From Saccharomonospora azurea NA-128 (GTDB lineage: Bacteria > Actinomycetota > Actinomycetes > Mycobacteriales > Pseudonocardiaceae), in the NCBI RefSeq assembly GCF_000231055.2, contig NZ_CM001466.1, forward strand, positions 784,544-848,543: a stretch of 64,000 bases of DNA. The letters are read 5' to 3'. The notes under the pieces are model-generated. The model saw only the letters and a list, made by a program, of their open reading frames with translations. It was not told where the DNA came from and did not search any database. The position numbers were made by a program, and so were the translations under genes. Numbering within the stretch: the first letter of the stretch is position 1; each line of letters opens with the position of its first letter. Of this stretch, positions 1 through 9,491 are shown in pieces.

Positions 1-3000
1 CCGGACGGCAGCACGGCGGGTCGGCCCTCCCGCGCGGCTCGGCACGCCTCGTGCAGGTCGGGCAGCAGCACCCGCCAGGAGACGCCGTCCACCGCCAGAT
101 GGTGGGCCACCACGAGCAGCCGGTCCGGCTCGCCCGACGGAGTGCGGACGAGCGCGAGGCGCAGCACGGCGCCGGTCGAGGGGTCGAGCTCCCCGGCGAG
201 CCGCTCGGCGATCGCGGCGAGGTGGTCCTGTGTGGACTCGGTCGGCTCGGTGACGGCGTCGACCATGTCCCCGGCGTTCACGGCCTCCGCGGACAGCACC
301 TCCAGCTCGCCGGGGTACGCCTTCCACCGCAGCCGCAACACGGCGTGCCGAGCCAGCACCGTTCGTACCCCCGCCACCAGCTCGGCGACCGTGGGCGACG
401 AGGACACCGACACCGCGGTCCACTGGGCGTACCCGGCCACGACGCGCGGGGCGGGATGCGGCTCGGTCAGCCCTCGCACGATGGGCGGTGCCGGAACCGG
501 CCCCACGGGGTCGTCCGCCACCGCCGCGACCACGGTCGAACGCTCGACCAGCCGCCGCGCGAGCGAGCCGAGATCGCGACGCACCAGCAGGTCGCGCGGT
601 CGCAGCTCGAACCCGGCCGAGCGCAGCCTGCTGCTCACGGTGATGGCCGAGATGCTGTCGCCACCGAACGAGAAGAAGTCGTCGTCGGGGCTCACCTCGT
701 CCAGCCCGAACATCTCGGCGACGATCGCGCACAGGATCCGCTCCCGCTCGGTCGCCGGGGCCCGGCCTGTGCGCGAGAGCTGCGGCACCGGCAGCGCGGC
801 CCGGTCGAGCTTGCCGTTGACCGTGCGCGGCAGCGCGTCCAGCACGACGACCGAGGCGGGGACGAGGTGGTCGGGAAGGTGGTCGGCGAGCGCCTCGCGA
901 ACCGATTCCGGCGTGAGCTCACCGTCGCGCTCCGGCACGACGTAGCCGACCAGCCTCGGCCTTCCCGTCTCGTGGCGCAGCACCGCCGCCGCGGCACTGA
1001 CATCGGGCAGGGCGCCGAGCGCGGCTTCCACCTCGCCCAGCTCCACGCGATGGCCGCGGATCTTGACCTGCCCGTCGGCCCGGCCGAGGTAGACGAAACC
1101 CCGGTCCGGCACCCAGCGGGCCAGATCGCCGGTGCGATACATCCGGGCGCCCGCTTCTCCTGGCGTGGCAAAGGGGTCGGCGACGAAGCGCTCCGCCGTG
1201 ACGCCGGGCCGGTTCAGGTATCCGCGCGCGAGCTGGGGGCCCGCCAGGTACAACTCCCCCACGACGCCGGGTGGCACGGGGCGCAACGCGGTGTCGAGCA
1301 GGTAGACGCGCATCCCGTCGAGTGGGTGACCGATCACGGGTTCGCCCTCGTCGAGCACCGCACTGACACTGTCCACCGTGGCCTCGGTCGGCCCGTACAT
1401 GTTGCGGGCGGCGACCCCCGAGGCGACGACCCGCTCCCACAGCGCGGGCGGGGTCGCCTCGCCACCGAGGATCAGCAGTGCCGGGCGGTGCGCGCCGTCG
1501 AGCAGTCCGGCGTCGACCAGTGGCGCGGCCAGCGACGGCGTGGTGTCCACGACGTCGACCCGGTCGGCGGCGTAGGCGGCCAGCAGCAGGTCGACGTCCT
1601 TCGTCACGTCGGCGTCGTAGAGGTGCAGTTCGTGCCCGCACAGCAGCCACGACAGCTGGTCGAGCGACGAGTCGAACGCGAACGAGTACGTGTGGGCGAC
1701 CCGCAGTCGGCGGCCCACGGCGACGGCGGTCTCGGCGACGAACGTCTCACGGTGGTGGTGCACGAGCGCCCGCAGTGCGGCGACCGGCACCTGCACGCCC
1801 TTGGGTGTCCCGGTCGATCCGGAGGTGTAGATGACGTAGGCGAGGTGCTCGCCCCGGCGCGGCGCCGCGAGTTCGTGCGGCGCGAGCGGTGCGGTCGGCA
1901 ACGCGGACAGCTCGGCGGCGATCTCGAGGTCGTCGAGGGACAGCCTCGGTATGGCGTCGTCCGGCGCGACGGTGCCGCGCGTGGTGAGCACGAGCGACGG
2001 TCGAGCGTCGGCCAGCAGCGCGCGCAGGCGCTGGGCCGGGTGTTCGAGGTCGAGCGGGAGGAACCCGGCGCCCGCGTCCAGGACCGCGAGCAGCGCCACC
2101 ACCGTGTCGATCGACCGGGGCAGTGCGAGGGCCACGACGTCCTCGGCGCCGACGCCGCGCGCTCGCAGGAGGCGGGCGAGCCGGTGCACCCGAGCGGCCA
2201 GGTCGGCATAGGTCACGCGGCTCTCGCCGTGCTTGATCGCGATGTCGTCGCCCCGCGTCGTGGCGAGCTCGTCGAGCAGCTCACCCGGATCGCGTGGAGT
2301 CCCGGACGGGGCGGGCGGGGTCCAGGCGTCGAGGAGGCTGCGCCGCCGCTGCGGTGCGAGCAGCTCGACCTGCCCCACCGCGGGCCGCGCCGGGGCGCAC
2401 AGGTCGGTGAGCAGGCGGCGCATCGCGGCGAGCCGCTCGTCGACGGACTCCTGGTCGTGGGTCGCGGCGTCCACCTCGAACCCGAGCAACAGGCCGCCGT
2501 CGCGGGTCGGCAGCACGCTGAGCCCCATGTCCTCGGGCGGACCACCCGCCACGTTGCGCATGACCCCGGTCGCCCCGGCGAAGTCGAGCGTCAGGTCGAA
2601 CGCCTTGAGGTTCACCCCGCGCCCGTGCAGCAGCGCGCCCGCCCCGGGCACCGCCAGGTCACGTGGCAGGTTCTCCCCGCGGTAGCGCTGGTGGGCGCGC
2701 ATCTCCCGCATCGCCTCCGCGACCCGGTGCGCCAGCACGTCCAGGCGATCACCGCTGTGGACGTCGACGCGCAGCGGCAGCACGTTCACGGCCATCCCCG
2801 GCGTACGCAGCTCCGCGGCGCTCGTGCGGCACATCAGCGGGAGCGCGAACACCACGTCGGTGTGCCCGAGCACGCGGTGCAGGAACGCCGCGTAGCTCGC
2901 CAGCAGCGCATCGCCCCAGGTCACCTTCACCTCGTCGGCGAACGCGCGGAGGGCGGCGACCTCCTCCGGCGGCAGCACCGTCCGAGCGGACACCGTGGCG

Positions 3001-3707
3001 GTGGGTGGTTCGGCCCGACCGGAGGTCCACTCCCCGATCTCGGGCAGGGGCGTGAGGCGGTCGACCCAGTAGGCGCGGTCCCGCTCGGCGCGGTCGCTGG
3101 CCAGGTACTCGCGGTCGGCGCGAACGAACTCGGCGAACGTGCTGAACGACGAGGGCGGCAGCGGCTCGTCCCGCACCGCCGCGGTGTAGCGGGCGGCGGT
3201 CCGGCGCGCGAGCATCGCCGCGCTGTATCCGTCGAAGACCAGGTGGTGACCCAGCTGGGTGTACCAGACCTCGCACTCCGACAGCCGGATGATCGTCTGC
3301 GAGTACAGTGGACGGTCCACCATGGCCCGGCACGCCTCCGCCGTGGCGAACCGCTCCCGCCGCACCAGCGCCTCGGCCGCCGCCACCGGGTCGGCGTCCC
3401 CGCTGACGTCCACCACCGGCGGCACGCTCACCGGGTCGGCGCAGACCCACTGACGCGGGCCGTCCGGTGTCTCCACGACGCGCAGCCGCAACGACTCCGC
3501 GTCGCCGACCGTCCCCACCATCGCCTCGGCGAGCCGTGCGACGTCGACGGGCTCGGAGCCCCGGATCTGCACCACGTCGCCGACGACGTAGTACGGCGAC
3601 TCCGGCTCCAGGCGCTGCGCGTTCCAGATGCCGAGCTGCGCGCTGGTCAGCTCGAAGACCGTTCCGGCCGACGTCGACGTGACCGTGCGCGCGTGTCCCG
3701 TGCTCAC
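1..3707 (-). CDS. Siderophore NRPS, C-A-PCP-E..., 3' part outside window
   Basis: Non-ribosomal peptide synthetase, open at the left edge, about 1235 residues visible. The GTG start at 3707 is chosen because the frame then runs straight into a condensation domain and GGGAG lies a few bases upstream. Order: condensation domain with HHLVFDG near residue 153; adenylation domain with YTSGSTG near 625 and NGKLDR at its end; carrier protein with GGDS (Ser1018); then a second condensation-fold domain whose [10 protein letters not shown] motif near 1197 is typical of epimerization domains. The specificity positions, aligned by eye to GrsA, read D-S-D-D-I-G-M-V-D(-K). I know no exact match; Asp at 278 and 331 recalls codes for arginine-like basic residues. 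It follows the iron-siderophore ABC genes on the same strand, 53 bp after the ATPase. Inferred role: condensing the aryl acid carried by the stand-alone ArCP onto a (D-configured) amino acid. The NRPS assignment is secure; the substrate is not. Confidence 0.93.
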   Translation of the reverse strand, partial: MSTGHARTVTSTSAGTVFELTSAQLGIWNAQRLEPESPYYVVGDVVQIRGSEPVDVARLAEAMVGTVGDAESLRLRVVETPDGPRQWVCADPVSVPPVVDVSGDADPVAAAEALVRRERFATAEACRAMVDRPLYSQTIIRLSECEVWYTQLGHHLVFDGYSAAMLARRTAARYTAAVRDEPLPPSSFSTFAEFVRADREYLASDRAERDRAYWVDRLTPLPEIGEWTSGRAEPPTATVSARTVLPPEEVAALRAFADEVKVTWGDALLASYAAFLHRVLGHTDVVFALPLMCRTSAAELRTPGMAVNVLPLRVDVHSGDRLDVLAHRVAEAMREMRAHQRYRGENLPRDLAVPGAGALLHGRGVNLKAFDLTLDFAGATGVMRNVAGGPPEDMGLSVLPTRDGGLLLGFEVDAATHDQESVDERLAAMRRLLTDLCAPARPAVGQVELLAPQRRRSLLDAWTPPAPSGTPRDPGELLDELATTRGDDIAIKHGESRVTYADLAARVHRLARLLRARGVGAEDVVALALPRSIDTVVALLAVLDAGAGFLPLDLEHPAQRLRALLADARPSLVLTTRGTVAPDDAIPRLSLDDLEIAAELSALPTAPLAPHELAAPRRGEHLAYVIYTSGSTGTPKGVQVPVAALRALVHHHRETFVAETAVAVGRRLRVAHTYSFAFDSSLDQLSWLLCGHELHLYDADVTKDVDLLLAAYAADRVDVVDTTPSLAAPLVDAGLLDGAHRPALLILGGEATPPALWERVVASGVAARNMYGPTEATVDSVSAVLDEGEPVIGHPLDGMRVYLLDTALRPVPPGVVGELYLAGPQLARGYLNRPGVTAERFVADPFATPGEAGARMYRTGDLARWVPDRGFVYLGRADGQVKIRGHRVELGEVEAALGALPDVSAAAAVLRHETGRPRLVGYVVPERDGELTPESVREALADHLPDHLVPASVVVLDALPRTVNGKLDRAALPVPQLSRTGRAPATERERILCAIVAEMFGLDEVSPDDDFFSFGGDSISAITVSSRLRSAGFELRPRDLLVRRDLGSLARRLVERSTVVAAVADDPVGPVPAPPIVRGLTEPHPAPRVVAGYAQWTAVSVSSSPTVAELVAGVRTVLARHAVLRLRWKAYPGELEVLSAEAVNAGDMVDAVTEPTESTQDHLAAIAERLAGELDPSTGAVLRLALVRTPSGEPDRLLVVAHHLAVDGVSWRVLLPDLHEACRAAREGRPAVLPS

Positions 3708-3760
3708 TCTTCACTCCCTGGATCAAGCTGGTGCGATACGGCGGGCCTCGCCGGGCCGGC

Positions 3761-4534
3761 TCACTCGGGCACGACCATCGGGGTGCCCGTCACCGGGTCG
3801 GGCACGACGACGCTCGGCAGGTCGAAGACTTCCTTCAGCAGGCCGGTGTCGACGACGTCGGCGGGGCGGCCCTCGGCGACGACGCGGCCTTCCTTCATCG
3901 CGACGAGGTGGTCGGCGAAGCGGCAGGCCTGGTTGATGTCGTGCAGCACCGCGACGACCGTGCGCCCCTCGTCGCGCAGCGTGGCCAGCAGGTCGAGCAG
4001 GCGGTACTGGTGCGTGATGTCCAGGAACGACGTCGGCTCGTCGAGCAGCAGGTACGGGGTCTGCTGCGCCAGCACCATCGCCACCCAGACGCGCTGACGC
4101 TGCCCGCCGGAGAGCTCCTGCACCGGCCGTTCCGCCAGGTCGTCGACCTGCGCGACGCGCAACGCGTCGGCGACGGCCTGCTCGTCCTCGGGCGTCCACA
4201 GTGACAGCAACGACTGGTGGGGGAACCGTCCACGCGCGACGAGCTGGCCGACCTTGATGCCCTCCGGTGCCAGCGGATCCTGCGGCAGGAACGCCAGGAG
4301 CCGGGCCAGCCGCTTCGGCGCGTAGGTGCCGACGTCCTTGCCGTCGAAGGACACGCTGCCCTCGGTCGGTCGCAACAGCCGCACGAACGCACGCAGCAAC
4401 GTGGACTTGCCGCACCCGTTCGGGCCGACCACGGCGGTGAAGGACCCGTCGGGCACGTCGAGGGTCAAGCGGGTCGACACCACCCGCTCGCCGTACCGCA
4501 GTGTCAGATCCCGCGCACGAAGCCGTGCGGTCAT
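3761..4534 (-). CDS. ABC transporter ATP-binding protein, iron-siderophore uptake (FecE/FepC type)
   Basis: Cytoplasmic ATPase of the siderophore importer, 257 residues. Walker A GPNGCGKST is at about 37-45, the ABC signature LSGGQRQR near 134, and Walker B LLLDEPTSFLD follows. Length and motifs match FecE/FepC/FhuC proteins. The start ATG at 4534 overlaps the TGA of the upstream permease (ATGA) and puts the first beta-strand at the usual distance from Walker A. A longer in-frame start at 4564 would overlap the permease by 34 bases and is less likely. It is the last transport gene before the NRPS and is probably translationally coupled to the permeases. Confidence 0.95.
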   Translation of the reverse strand: MTARLRARDLTLRYGERVVSTRLTLDVPDGSFTAVVGPNGCGKSTLLRAFVRLLRPTEGSVSFDGKDVGTYAPKRLARLLAFLPQDPLAPEGIKVGQLVARGRFPHQSLLSLWTPEDEQAVADALRVAQVDDLAERPVQELSGGQRQRVWVAMVLAQQTPYLLLDEPTSFLDITHQYRLLDLLATLRDEGRTVVAVLHDINQACRFADHLVAMKEGRVVAEGRPADVVDTGLLKEVFDLPSVVVPDPVTGTPMVVPE

Positions 4535-5559
4535 CTCCGCCTCACCTCCTGGGCCAGCAGCCACATCAGATAGCCGCCGCCGATCGCGGTCGTGACCACG
4601 CCGACGGGAAGGGACACCGGAGCCAGCAGCAGCTGCGCGAGGAGATCCGCGGTCTGCAGCAGCACCGCTCCGGTCAACGCGGCGGGAAGCACCGCGATCC
4701 CGGGCGCCCGCGCGAGCCTGCGCCCGATCTGCGGCGCCGCGAGGGCGATGAACACGATCGGGCCCGCGACAGCGGTGACGGTCGCGGTGCAGCCGACGCC
4801 GATCAGCACCAGCAGCAACCGGAGGCGATCGAGCCCGACACCGGTGGCCACGGCCACGGCGTCACCCAGCGCCGACTGGTGCATCGACTGCACCACGAGC
4901 GCCATCGCCACCAGCAGCACGCCGATCACCGTGAACGGCACCGCGACGTCCGCCCAGTCGATGCCGTTGAGGGAACCCGAGCTCCAGCCGACGGCGGCGA
5001 TCGCGACTTCGAGCTCCGCCCTCAGCACGAGCCACGAGTTGAGCGCGGTCACCATCGCGTTGACCGCGATGCCGATCACGACGAGCCGGAGCCCGGACAG
5101 ACCGTTCGACCGCGACAGCAGGTACACGACGGTCGCGGCCACGAGCCCACCGACCACCGAGCTGAACGCGAGCTGCACCGACGAGCTCGCCAGCAGCGTC
5201 ATCGCCACCAGCGTGCCCGTGTACGCGCCGGCGTCCAGGCCGATGACGTCCGGGCTGCCCATCGGGTTGCGGGTGATGTTCTGGAAGATCGCACCCGCGA
5301 CCCCGAGAGCGGCCCCGAACACGATAGCGGCGACCACCCGCGGCAGCCGCCACTCGAGAATCACCACACTCGGGTCGGTGCCGACCAGGGCGGCCAGCAC
5401 CTCGCCGGGACTGCTCCACGTCGAGCCGTAGGAGAGGCCGGCGAATCCGAGCAGGAGGATGACGACGGCGAACACACCGGACAGCACCAGCGTGCGCCGC
5501 TCGACGACGAGAGCACGGCCCCGCAACCGCAGTGCGACCGTGCTTGCCGATCCGCTCAC
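4531..5559 (-). CDS. Iron-siderophore ABC transporter permease (FecCD family), second subunit
   Basis: Polytopic membrane permease of the BtuC/FecCD family, 342 residues with about nine or ten hydrophobic helices. It carries the family features RLPRVVAAIVFGAALGVAGA in the N-terminal third, NPMGSPDVIGLDAGA, and the ATPase-contacting LGDAVAVATGVGLDRLR loop. The GTG start at 5559 overlaps the TGA of the preceding permease by four bases (GTGA); the reading frame is open further upstream but only within the neighbouring gene. It forms a heterodimer with the permease encoded just upstream to make the channel. Its helical region lies well within the usual size for the family. Confidence 0.94.
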   Translation of the reverse strand: MSGSASTVALRLRGRALVVERRTLVLSGVFAVVILLLGFAGLSYGSTWSSPGEVLAALVGTDPSVVILEWRLPRVVAAIVFGAALGVAGAIFQNITRNPMGSPDVIGLDAGAYTGTLVAMTLLASSSVQLAFSSVVGGLVAATVVYLLSRSNGLSGLRLVVIGIAVNAMVTALNSWLVLRAELEVAIAAVGWSSGSLNGIDWADVAVPFTVIGVLLVAMALVVQSMHQSALGDAVAVATGVGLDRLRLLLVLIGVGCTATVTAVAGPIVFIALAAPQIGRRLARAPGIAVLPAALTGAVLLQTADLLAQLLLAPVSLPVGVVTTAIGGGYLMWLLAQEVRRR

Positions 5560-6569
5560 AACGATCCCGCCCCGTAACGCCGAACGGCCCAGATGAGCAC
5601 CGGTCCACCGAGGAACGCGGTGACGATCGCGACGGGAACCTCGCCCGTGGGCAGCAGCACCCGGGAGAGCGTGTCGGCGGCCAGCATGAGGATCGGACCC
5701 GCGATCATGGAGTAGCCCACGAGCCACGGCACCGAACCCGCGGCCAGACGGCGCAACAGGTGAGGCACGATCAGGCCGACGAACAGGATCGGTCCGGCCA
5801 CCGCGGTGGCCGCCCCCGCCAGCACCGTGATCGCGACGAGGGTGAGTGTGCGCACGCGGGCCACGTCGGCGCCCAGGGTCTGCGCGACGGCGTCGCCGAG
5901 CGCGACCGCGTTGAGCGTGCGGGACAGGAACACCGCGCCGATCAGGGCGAGCACGATCGCGGTCACCGGCAGGGTGAGGTCGGTCTGCTCACGTCCGGCC
6001 AGCGACCCGACGGCCCAGAACCGGTACCGGTCGAGCGTGTCCGGCGACATCATCCGGATGCCCAGCGACAGTCCCTGAAGCACCGCGCTGAACGCGACAC
6101 CGGCCAGCAGGAGCCGCAACGTGGATCGGTGTCCGACCGCGTAGACCAGCAGCGTGGCGAGCACCGCGCCGAGCACCGCGGCGACGAGTTCCCCCCACGC
6201 CGTCACGGCGACCCCGAGCGCGGCTCCCACGGTGAGCGCGAATCCGGCGCCCTGGGTGACGCCGAGGACGCCGGGTTCGGCGAGCGGGTTGCGGGACAAC
6301 GTCTGGATCAGCGCCCCGGACACCGCGAGTGCGGCGCCGACGGCGATGCCGAGGAGAGTGCGCGGCACGCGCACGTCACGCACGACGAGATGGTCGGCGG
6401 AACCGTCGAACGCGAACAGCGCCCGCAGCACCTCGCCCGGCGCCACGGGGTGCGCGCCGATCGCGACACTGGCGACGCACGCCGCCGCCAGCACCACCAC
6501 ACCCGCGGCGAGGACACCCACGCGGGTCGTCCTCGCCGCGGTGCGGACAGCCGAGGCCGTGACCGTCAC
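5556..6569 (-). CDS. Iron-siderophore ABC transporter permease (FecCD family), first subunit
   Basis: Membrane permease of the BtuC/FecCD family, 337 residues, mostly hydrophobic. Family signatures visible are RVPRTLLGIAVGAALAVSGA, RNPLAEPGVLGVTQGAG and the coupling loop LGDAVAQTLGADVARVR, followed by a GPILFVGLIVPHLLRR segment. The GTG start at 6569 overlaps the stop of the substrate-binding lipoprotein gene (GTGA), so the two are probably translationally coupled. It pairs with the next permease and the ATPase to import ferric siderophore across the cytoplasmic membrane. Confidence 0.94.
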   Translation of the reverse strand: MTVTASAVRTAARTTRVGVLAAGVVVLAAACVASVAIGAHPVAPGEVLRALFAFDGSADHLVVRDVRVPRTLLGIAVGAALAVSGALIQTLSRNPLAEPGVLGVTQGAGFALTVGAALGVAVTAWGELVAAVLGAVLATLLVYAVGHRSTLRLLLAGVAFSAVLQGLSLGIRMMSPDTLDRYRFWAVGSLAGREQTDLTLPVTAIVLALIGAVFLSRTLNAVALGDAVAQTLGADVARVRTLTLVAITVLAGAATAVAGPILFVGLIVPHLLRRLAAGSVPWLVGYSMIAGPILMLAADTLSRVLLPTGEVPVAIVTAFLGGPVLIWAVRRYGAGSL

Positions 6570-7594
6570 TGTTCCAGCAGGGGCGCGAACGCCTCGTCGA
6601 GCGCGTCCAGTGCCAGCATCGCCTGCCCGTAGGTGGCGGCCTCGGTGTAGCGGATCGGGAAGGTCATCTCCTTCTTCACCGCGGGCAGGTTCCGCCACAG
6701 CTCGGACTCGGTCACGTACTTCACCGGCTCCGGCAGCGAGCCGTCGGCCTCGACGGTGTAGGTGATGGCGTCCGCCTCGGTGAACGCCGAGGGCAGCTCC
6801 TCGATGGACGGGTACTCGCTGACCGCGCGGGAACCTTCGCCCTTCTCCTTCACCTCGCCGTAGTAGTGGCCGCCGATGTCGTTGACGATGTTGGTGCCCC
6901 ACGAGCCGTCGAACTCGCGCTGGAAGTTGCCGTTCTCGACCTCACCGTAGGAGCCGACGTGGGCGAGCTTGAGCGACGGCAGGACGTCCTCGTACTTCTC
7001 CGCCAGCTCGGCCGCCTTCTTCTCGTACTCGGCCTTCAGCGCGTCGAAGTTCTCCAGCGCGCCCGCGGCGTCGGCCTGCTGGCGCGACAACTCGCGCCAG
7101 GCCCCCGGCACGGTCGGTCCGATGGCGACGACCGGAGCGATCGACTCCAGGCGCTCGACGTCGACGTCCTTGAGCACCGGAGCCGGTACCCCGATGACGA
7201 TCAGGTCGGGCTCGGCCTCGGCGATGGCCTCGTAGTTCGTCTCCGCCGCCGACTCGCCGGCGACCTTCGGCAGCTCGTCGTAGGTGGCGCGGTCCTCGTC
7301 GCTCATCATCGGCTCGCCGCGCTTCCACGTGGAGATCCCGACCAGCGGGGCCTCGGCCTCGATCAGCGCCGGGACCGCGTACCCGGTGGCGACGACCCGC
7401 TGCGGGTCGGCGGGGATGGTGACGTCGCCGTTGTCCGCGGCGAACACCCGCGTCGCGCCGTCCTGTGCGGACGCCTCGTCGTCCGCGCCGGCGCCGCACC
7501 CTGCCACCGTCGCGCCGAGCGCGAGCACGGTGGCCGCGACAAGGGTTCTGGTCCTGGCGGTCCTCGACAGGCGGGGGAAGCTGACTCGTGACAT
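6566..7594 (-). CDS. Iron-siderophore substrate-binding lipoprotein (FecB/FepB type)
   Basis: Extracellular binding protein of the importer, 342 residues. The N-terminus has a basic stretch, a hydrophobic core and a lipobox ending in VAGC (Cys33), predicting lipid anchoring on the outer face of the membrane. The mature part has the two-lobed helical-backbone architecture: PQRVVATGY near the start of lobe one, EPDLIVIG in the middle, and a long linking helix rich in charged residues. It follows the siderophore-interacting protein gene by 89 bp, a gap that contains a hairpin, and overlaps the first permease gene. Iron-siderophore ligand is inferred from context; the exact ligand is unknown. Confidence 0.94.
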   Translation of the reverse strand: MSRVSFPRLSRTARTRTLVAATVLALGATVAGCGAGADDEASAQDGATRVFAADNGDVTIPADPQRVVATGYAVPALIEAEAPLVGISTWKRGEPMMSDEDRATYDELPKVAGESAAETNYEAIAEAEPDLIVIGVPAPVLKDVDVERLESIAPVVAIGPTVPGAWRELSRQQADAAGALENFDALKAEYEKKAAELAEKYEDVLPSLKLAHVGSYGEVENGNFQREFDGSWGTNIVNDIGGHYYGEVKEKGEGSRAVSEYPSIEELPSAFTEADAITYTVEADGSLPEPVKYVTESELWRNLPAVKKEMTFPIRYTEAATYGQAMLALDALDEAFAPLLEQ

Positions 7595-7657
7595 CGGTCA
7601 ATGTCCTCGGTGTTCCAGGCAGGCCGCATCGGCCCGGCACGGTTGGGGAAGGGTCGT

Positions 7658-7676
7658 GGCGCCGAGGGTCGGCGCC
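7658..7676 (-). terminator. Perfect GC hairpin between SIP and binding-protein genes
   Basis: Arms GGCGCCGA and TCGGCGCC are exact complements, 8 bp around a GGG loop, starting 7 bases after the SIP stop codon (minus strand). No T-run follows. It may be a partial terminator, an RNA-processing element or a stability element that separates biosynthetic from transport genes in one transcript. The structure is seen in the sequence; the function is inferred. Confidence 0.45.
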
Positions 7677-7683
7677 GGGGTCG

Positions 7684-8574
7684 TCAGTGGTCGGCGTGGA
7701 CCGGCTGCTCGGCGTGGTCGTGCTCGTGGTCGTGGTCGTCGTAGTCGGCGACGCCGCGCTTCCAGTAGCCGGTGACGTCGTAGTCGTGCGGGGCGAGGCG
7801 CAGCTCGTGGCGGGCCCACCGGCGCAACGGCTTGATCGAACCTGCTTCGCCGGCCACCCACACGTAGGTCCGCTCGTCGGGCGAGACGGGCAGCGCGCGC
7901 ACGGCGCGTTCGAGCAGATCGGTGGTGCCGGGTGCCCGGTCACCGCGGTGCAGCCAGCGCACCTCGACCGCCTCGGGGCGCCGGAGCTCGATCTCCTCTT
8001 CCGGACCCGCCACCTCGATGACGGCCCACCCCGCCGCGGTCGGGGGCAGCGCCTCCAGCCAGCGGGCGATCGCGGGCAACGCGGTGATGTCTCCCGCCAA
8101 CACGTACCGGTCGTAGACGAAGGGCACGATCAGGCCACCGGGCGGCCCGGCGACGTGCACCTGCTCCCCCGGCCGCACCGAACGAGCCCACTCGGACGCC
8201 AGCCCGCCCGGGTGCAGCGCGATGTCGATGTCGAGCTCACCGGTCACCGGGTCGTACGCGCGGACGGTGTACTCGCGCGCCGTCGGCGACGGCCGGGGCC
8301 AGCGCAGCATCAGCCCGTTCGGCTCGGGCAGCCGGGTCACCCCGTCGGAGTCGGGGAAGATGAGCTTGACGTGCTCGTCGGGAGAGTGGGCCTCGAACCC
8401 CTGCGTTCCCTCGCCACCCACCGTGACCCGGATGAGCCCGGCTCCGAGGGCGGAGGTCCGGACCACTTCGGCCGTGCGGATGCGGATCGGGTAGCCCACC
8501 TTCTCGGCGACGGCGCCCGCCCGGACCTCGGCGATGCGGTCGAGGTGGCGGTGCCGGTGGTCGACGCGGGTCAT
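7684..8574 (-). CDS. Siderophore-interacting FAD protein (ViuB/SIP family) with His-rich tail
   Basis: Cytoplasmic flavoprotein of the SIP/ViuB family, 296 residues, which releases iron from imported ferric siderophores by reduction. The FAD-binding half contains the REYTVRAYD motif near residue 100, and PGGLASEWA and VAGPPGG follow. The NAD(P)H-like half contains WVAGEAGSIKPLRRW near 245 and ends with DYDVTGYWKRG, which normally closes this family. Here about 20 more residues follow, dominated by His, Asp and Glu (DDHDHEHDHAEQ...). ATG 8574 overlaps the ArCP stop (ATGA) and gives a standard N-terminus; the open frame upstream of it lies inside the ArCP and isochorismatase genes and is spurious. 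The tail may bind metal; see findings. Confidence 0.93.
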   Translation of the reverse strand: MTRVDHRHRHLDRIAEVRAGAVAEKVGYPIRIRTAEVVRTSALGAGLIRVTVGGEGTQGFEAHSPDEHVKLIFPDSDGVTRLPEPNGLMLRWPRPSPTAREYTVRAYDPVTGELDIDIALHPGGLASEWARSVRPGEQVHVAGPPGGLIVPFVYDRYVLAGDITALPAIARWLEALPPTAAGWAVIEVAGPEEEIELRRPEAVEVRWLHRGDRAPGTTDLLERAVRALPVSPDERTYVWVAGEAGSIKPLRRWARHELRLAPHDYDVTGYWKRGVADYDDHDHEHDHAEQPVHADH

Positions 8575-8816
8575 GCCGCCACCTCGCCGGTGACGACGGA
8601 GATCCAGTGCGCGAGCTCGGGGCGCTCGGCGAGGTCCGGGTACTCCACGGTCGCCCCCGCCGCCCGCCAGCGGTCGATCAGGCTCATGATCCGGATCGAG
8701 TCCAGGCCGAGATCCAGCAGGCTCTCCTCCGGATCGATCGATCCCGGATCGCGGCCCAGCAGCTCCGCCACGTCGGCGCGCACACGCTCGGCGGTCAGAG
8801 GGGACTTGTCGTTCAT
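8571..8816 (-). CDS. Free-standing aryl carrier protein
   Basis: Small acyl-carrier protein, 81 residues, with the phosphopantetheine site LGLDSIRIM (Ser40). It resembles the C-terminal aryl carrier domain of EntB/DhbB (DPEESLLDLGLDSIRIMSLIDRW pattern, written here only in outline) but stands as its own gene. It starts directly after the isochorismatase stop (TGAATG), so it looks like a bifunctional EntB-type gene broken exactly at the domain border. It should carry the activated aryl acid from the AMP ligase to the first condensation domain of the NRPS. Confidence 0.92.
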   Translation of the reverse strand: MNDKSPLTAERVRADVAELLGRDPGSIDPEESLLDLGLDSIRIMSLIDRWRAAGATVEYPDLAERPELAHWISVVTGEVAA

Positions 8817-9491
8817 TCAGCTCACTCCTGTGGTCATCTCGACCGCGAGGGCGGTCCGGACGTCGGCGGTGGTGGTGACCACGCCGCAGCGCGACGCGAC
8901 GTAGTCGCACGCCTGGTCGTGGTGGGTGCGGGAGAAGTCGGCGACGGCGTCGGCGACGAGGAACGGCTGGACGTCCCGCATGAACGCCTCGACCGCGGTC
9001 GCCTGGCACCCGATGTGGGCGTAGACGCCGGTGACGACGAGCTGGTCGCGGCCCGCGGCGGCCAGCAGCTCGGCCAGCGCGCTGCGCTGGAAGGCGCTGT
9101 AGCGCCACTTGACCAGGACGACGTCGTCGGCGGCCGGTGCGAGTTCGTCGACGACGTCGGCCGCGCCCGGATCGGCGTCGATGACCGCGCCGATGCCGTC
9201 GCCCCAGAACTGCGTCAGCAGCCCGCGGTCGGCGGGGTTCTGGTGGCCCGGCTGCGCGGTGTAGAACACGGGCACGCCGCGCTCGCGGCACTCGGCGGCG
9301 AGCGCGGCGGTGTTCGCCACGACCTCGGGGATCGGCGCCCCGGCGTAGGGGGCGAGGAAGTAGCGCTGCATGTCGTGGATCAGCAACGCCGCCCGGGACG
9401 GATCGACCCGCCAGTCCACCCGTCCTGCCGGCAGTTCCGCCGCGCCGGGCAGGGCGTACGGCTGGATCGTCGGGAGGGACACCCGCATCAC
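8817..9491 (-). CDS. Isochorismatase
   Basis: Hydrolase of the isochorismatase superfamily, 224 residues. It converts isochorismate to 2,3-dihydro-2,3-dihydroxybenzoate plus pyruvate in aryl-siderophore synthesis. Visible family motifs are [10 protein letters not shown] (catalytic Asp) near residue 37, KWRYSAF (catalytic Lys) near 118 and [14 protein letters not shown] near 142. It has the isochorismatase half of EntB/DhbB only; the carrier domain is the next gene. The GTG at 9491 and the ATG at 9488 are adjacent possible starts, overlapping the ligase stop. The dehydrogenase that would aromatise the product (EntA/DhbA) is not in this window. Confidence 0.94.
   Translation of the reverse strand: MMRVSLPTIQPYALPGAAELPAGRVDWRVDPSRAALLIHDMQRYFLAPYAGAPIPEVVANTAALAAECRERGVPVFYTAQPGHQNPADRGLLTQFWGDGIGAVIDADPGAADVVDELAPAADDVVLVKWRYSAFQRSALAELLAAAGRDQLVVTGVYAHIGCQATAVEAFMRDVQPFLVADAVADFSRTHHDQACDYVASRCGVVTTTADVRTALAVEMTTGVS

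Noticed and set aside
51-4097. Long plus-strand open frame (1348 codons) at the left end
   Set aside because: It is the antisense shadow of the NRPS and ATPase genes; it has no domain pattern, an odd Arg/His-rich composition, and the minus strand carries clear NRPS motifs throughout.
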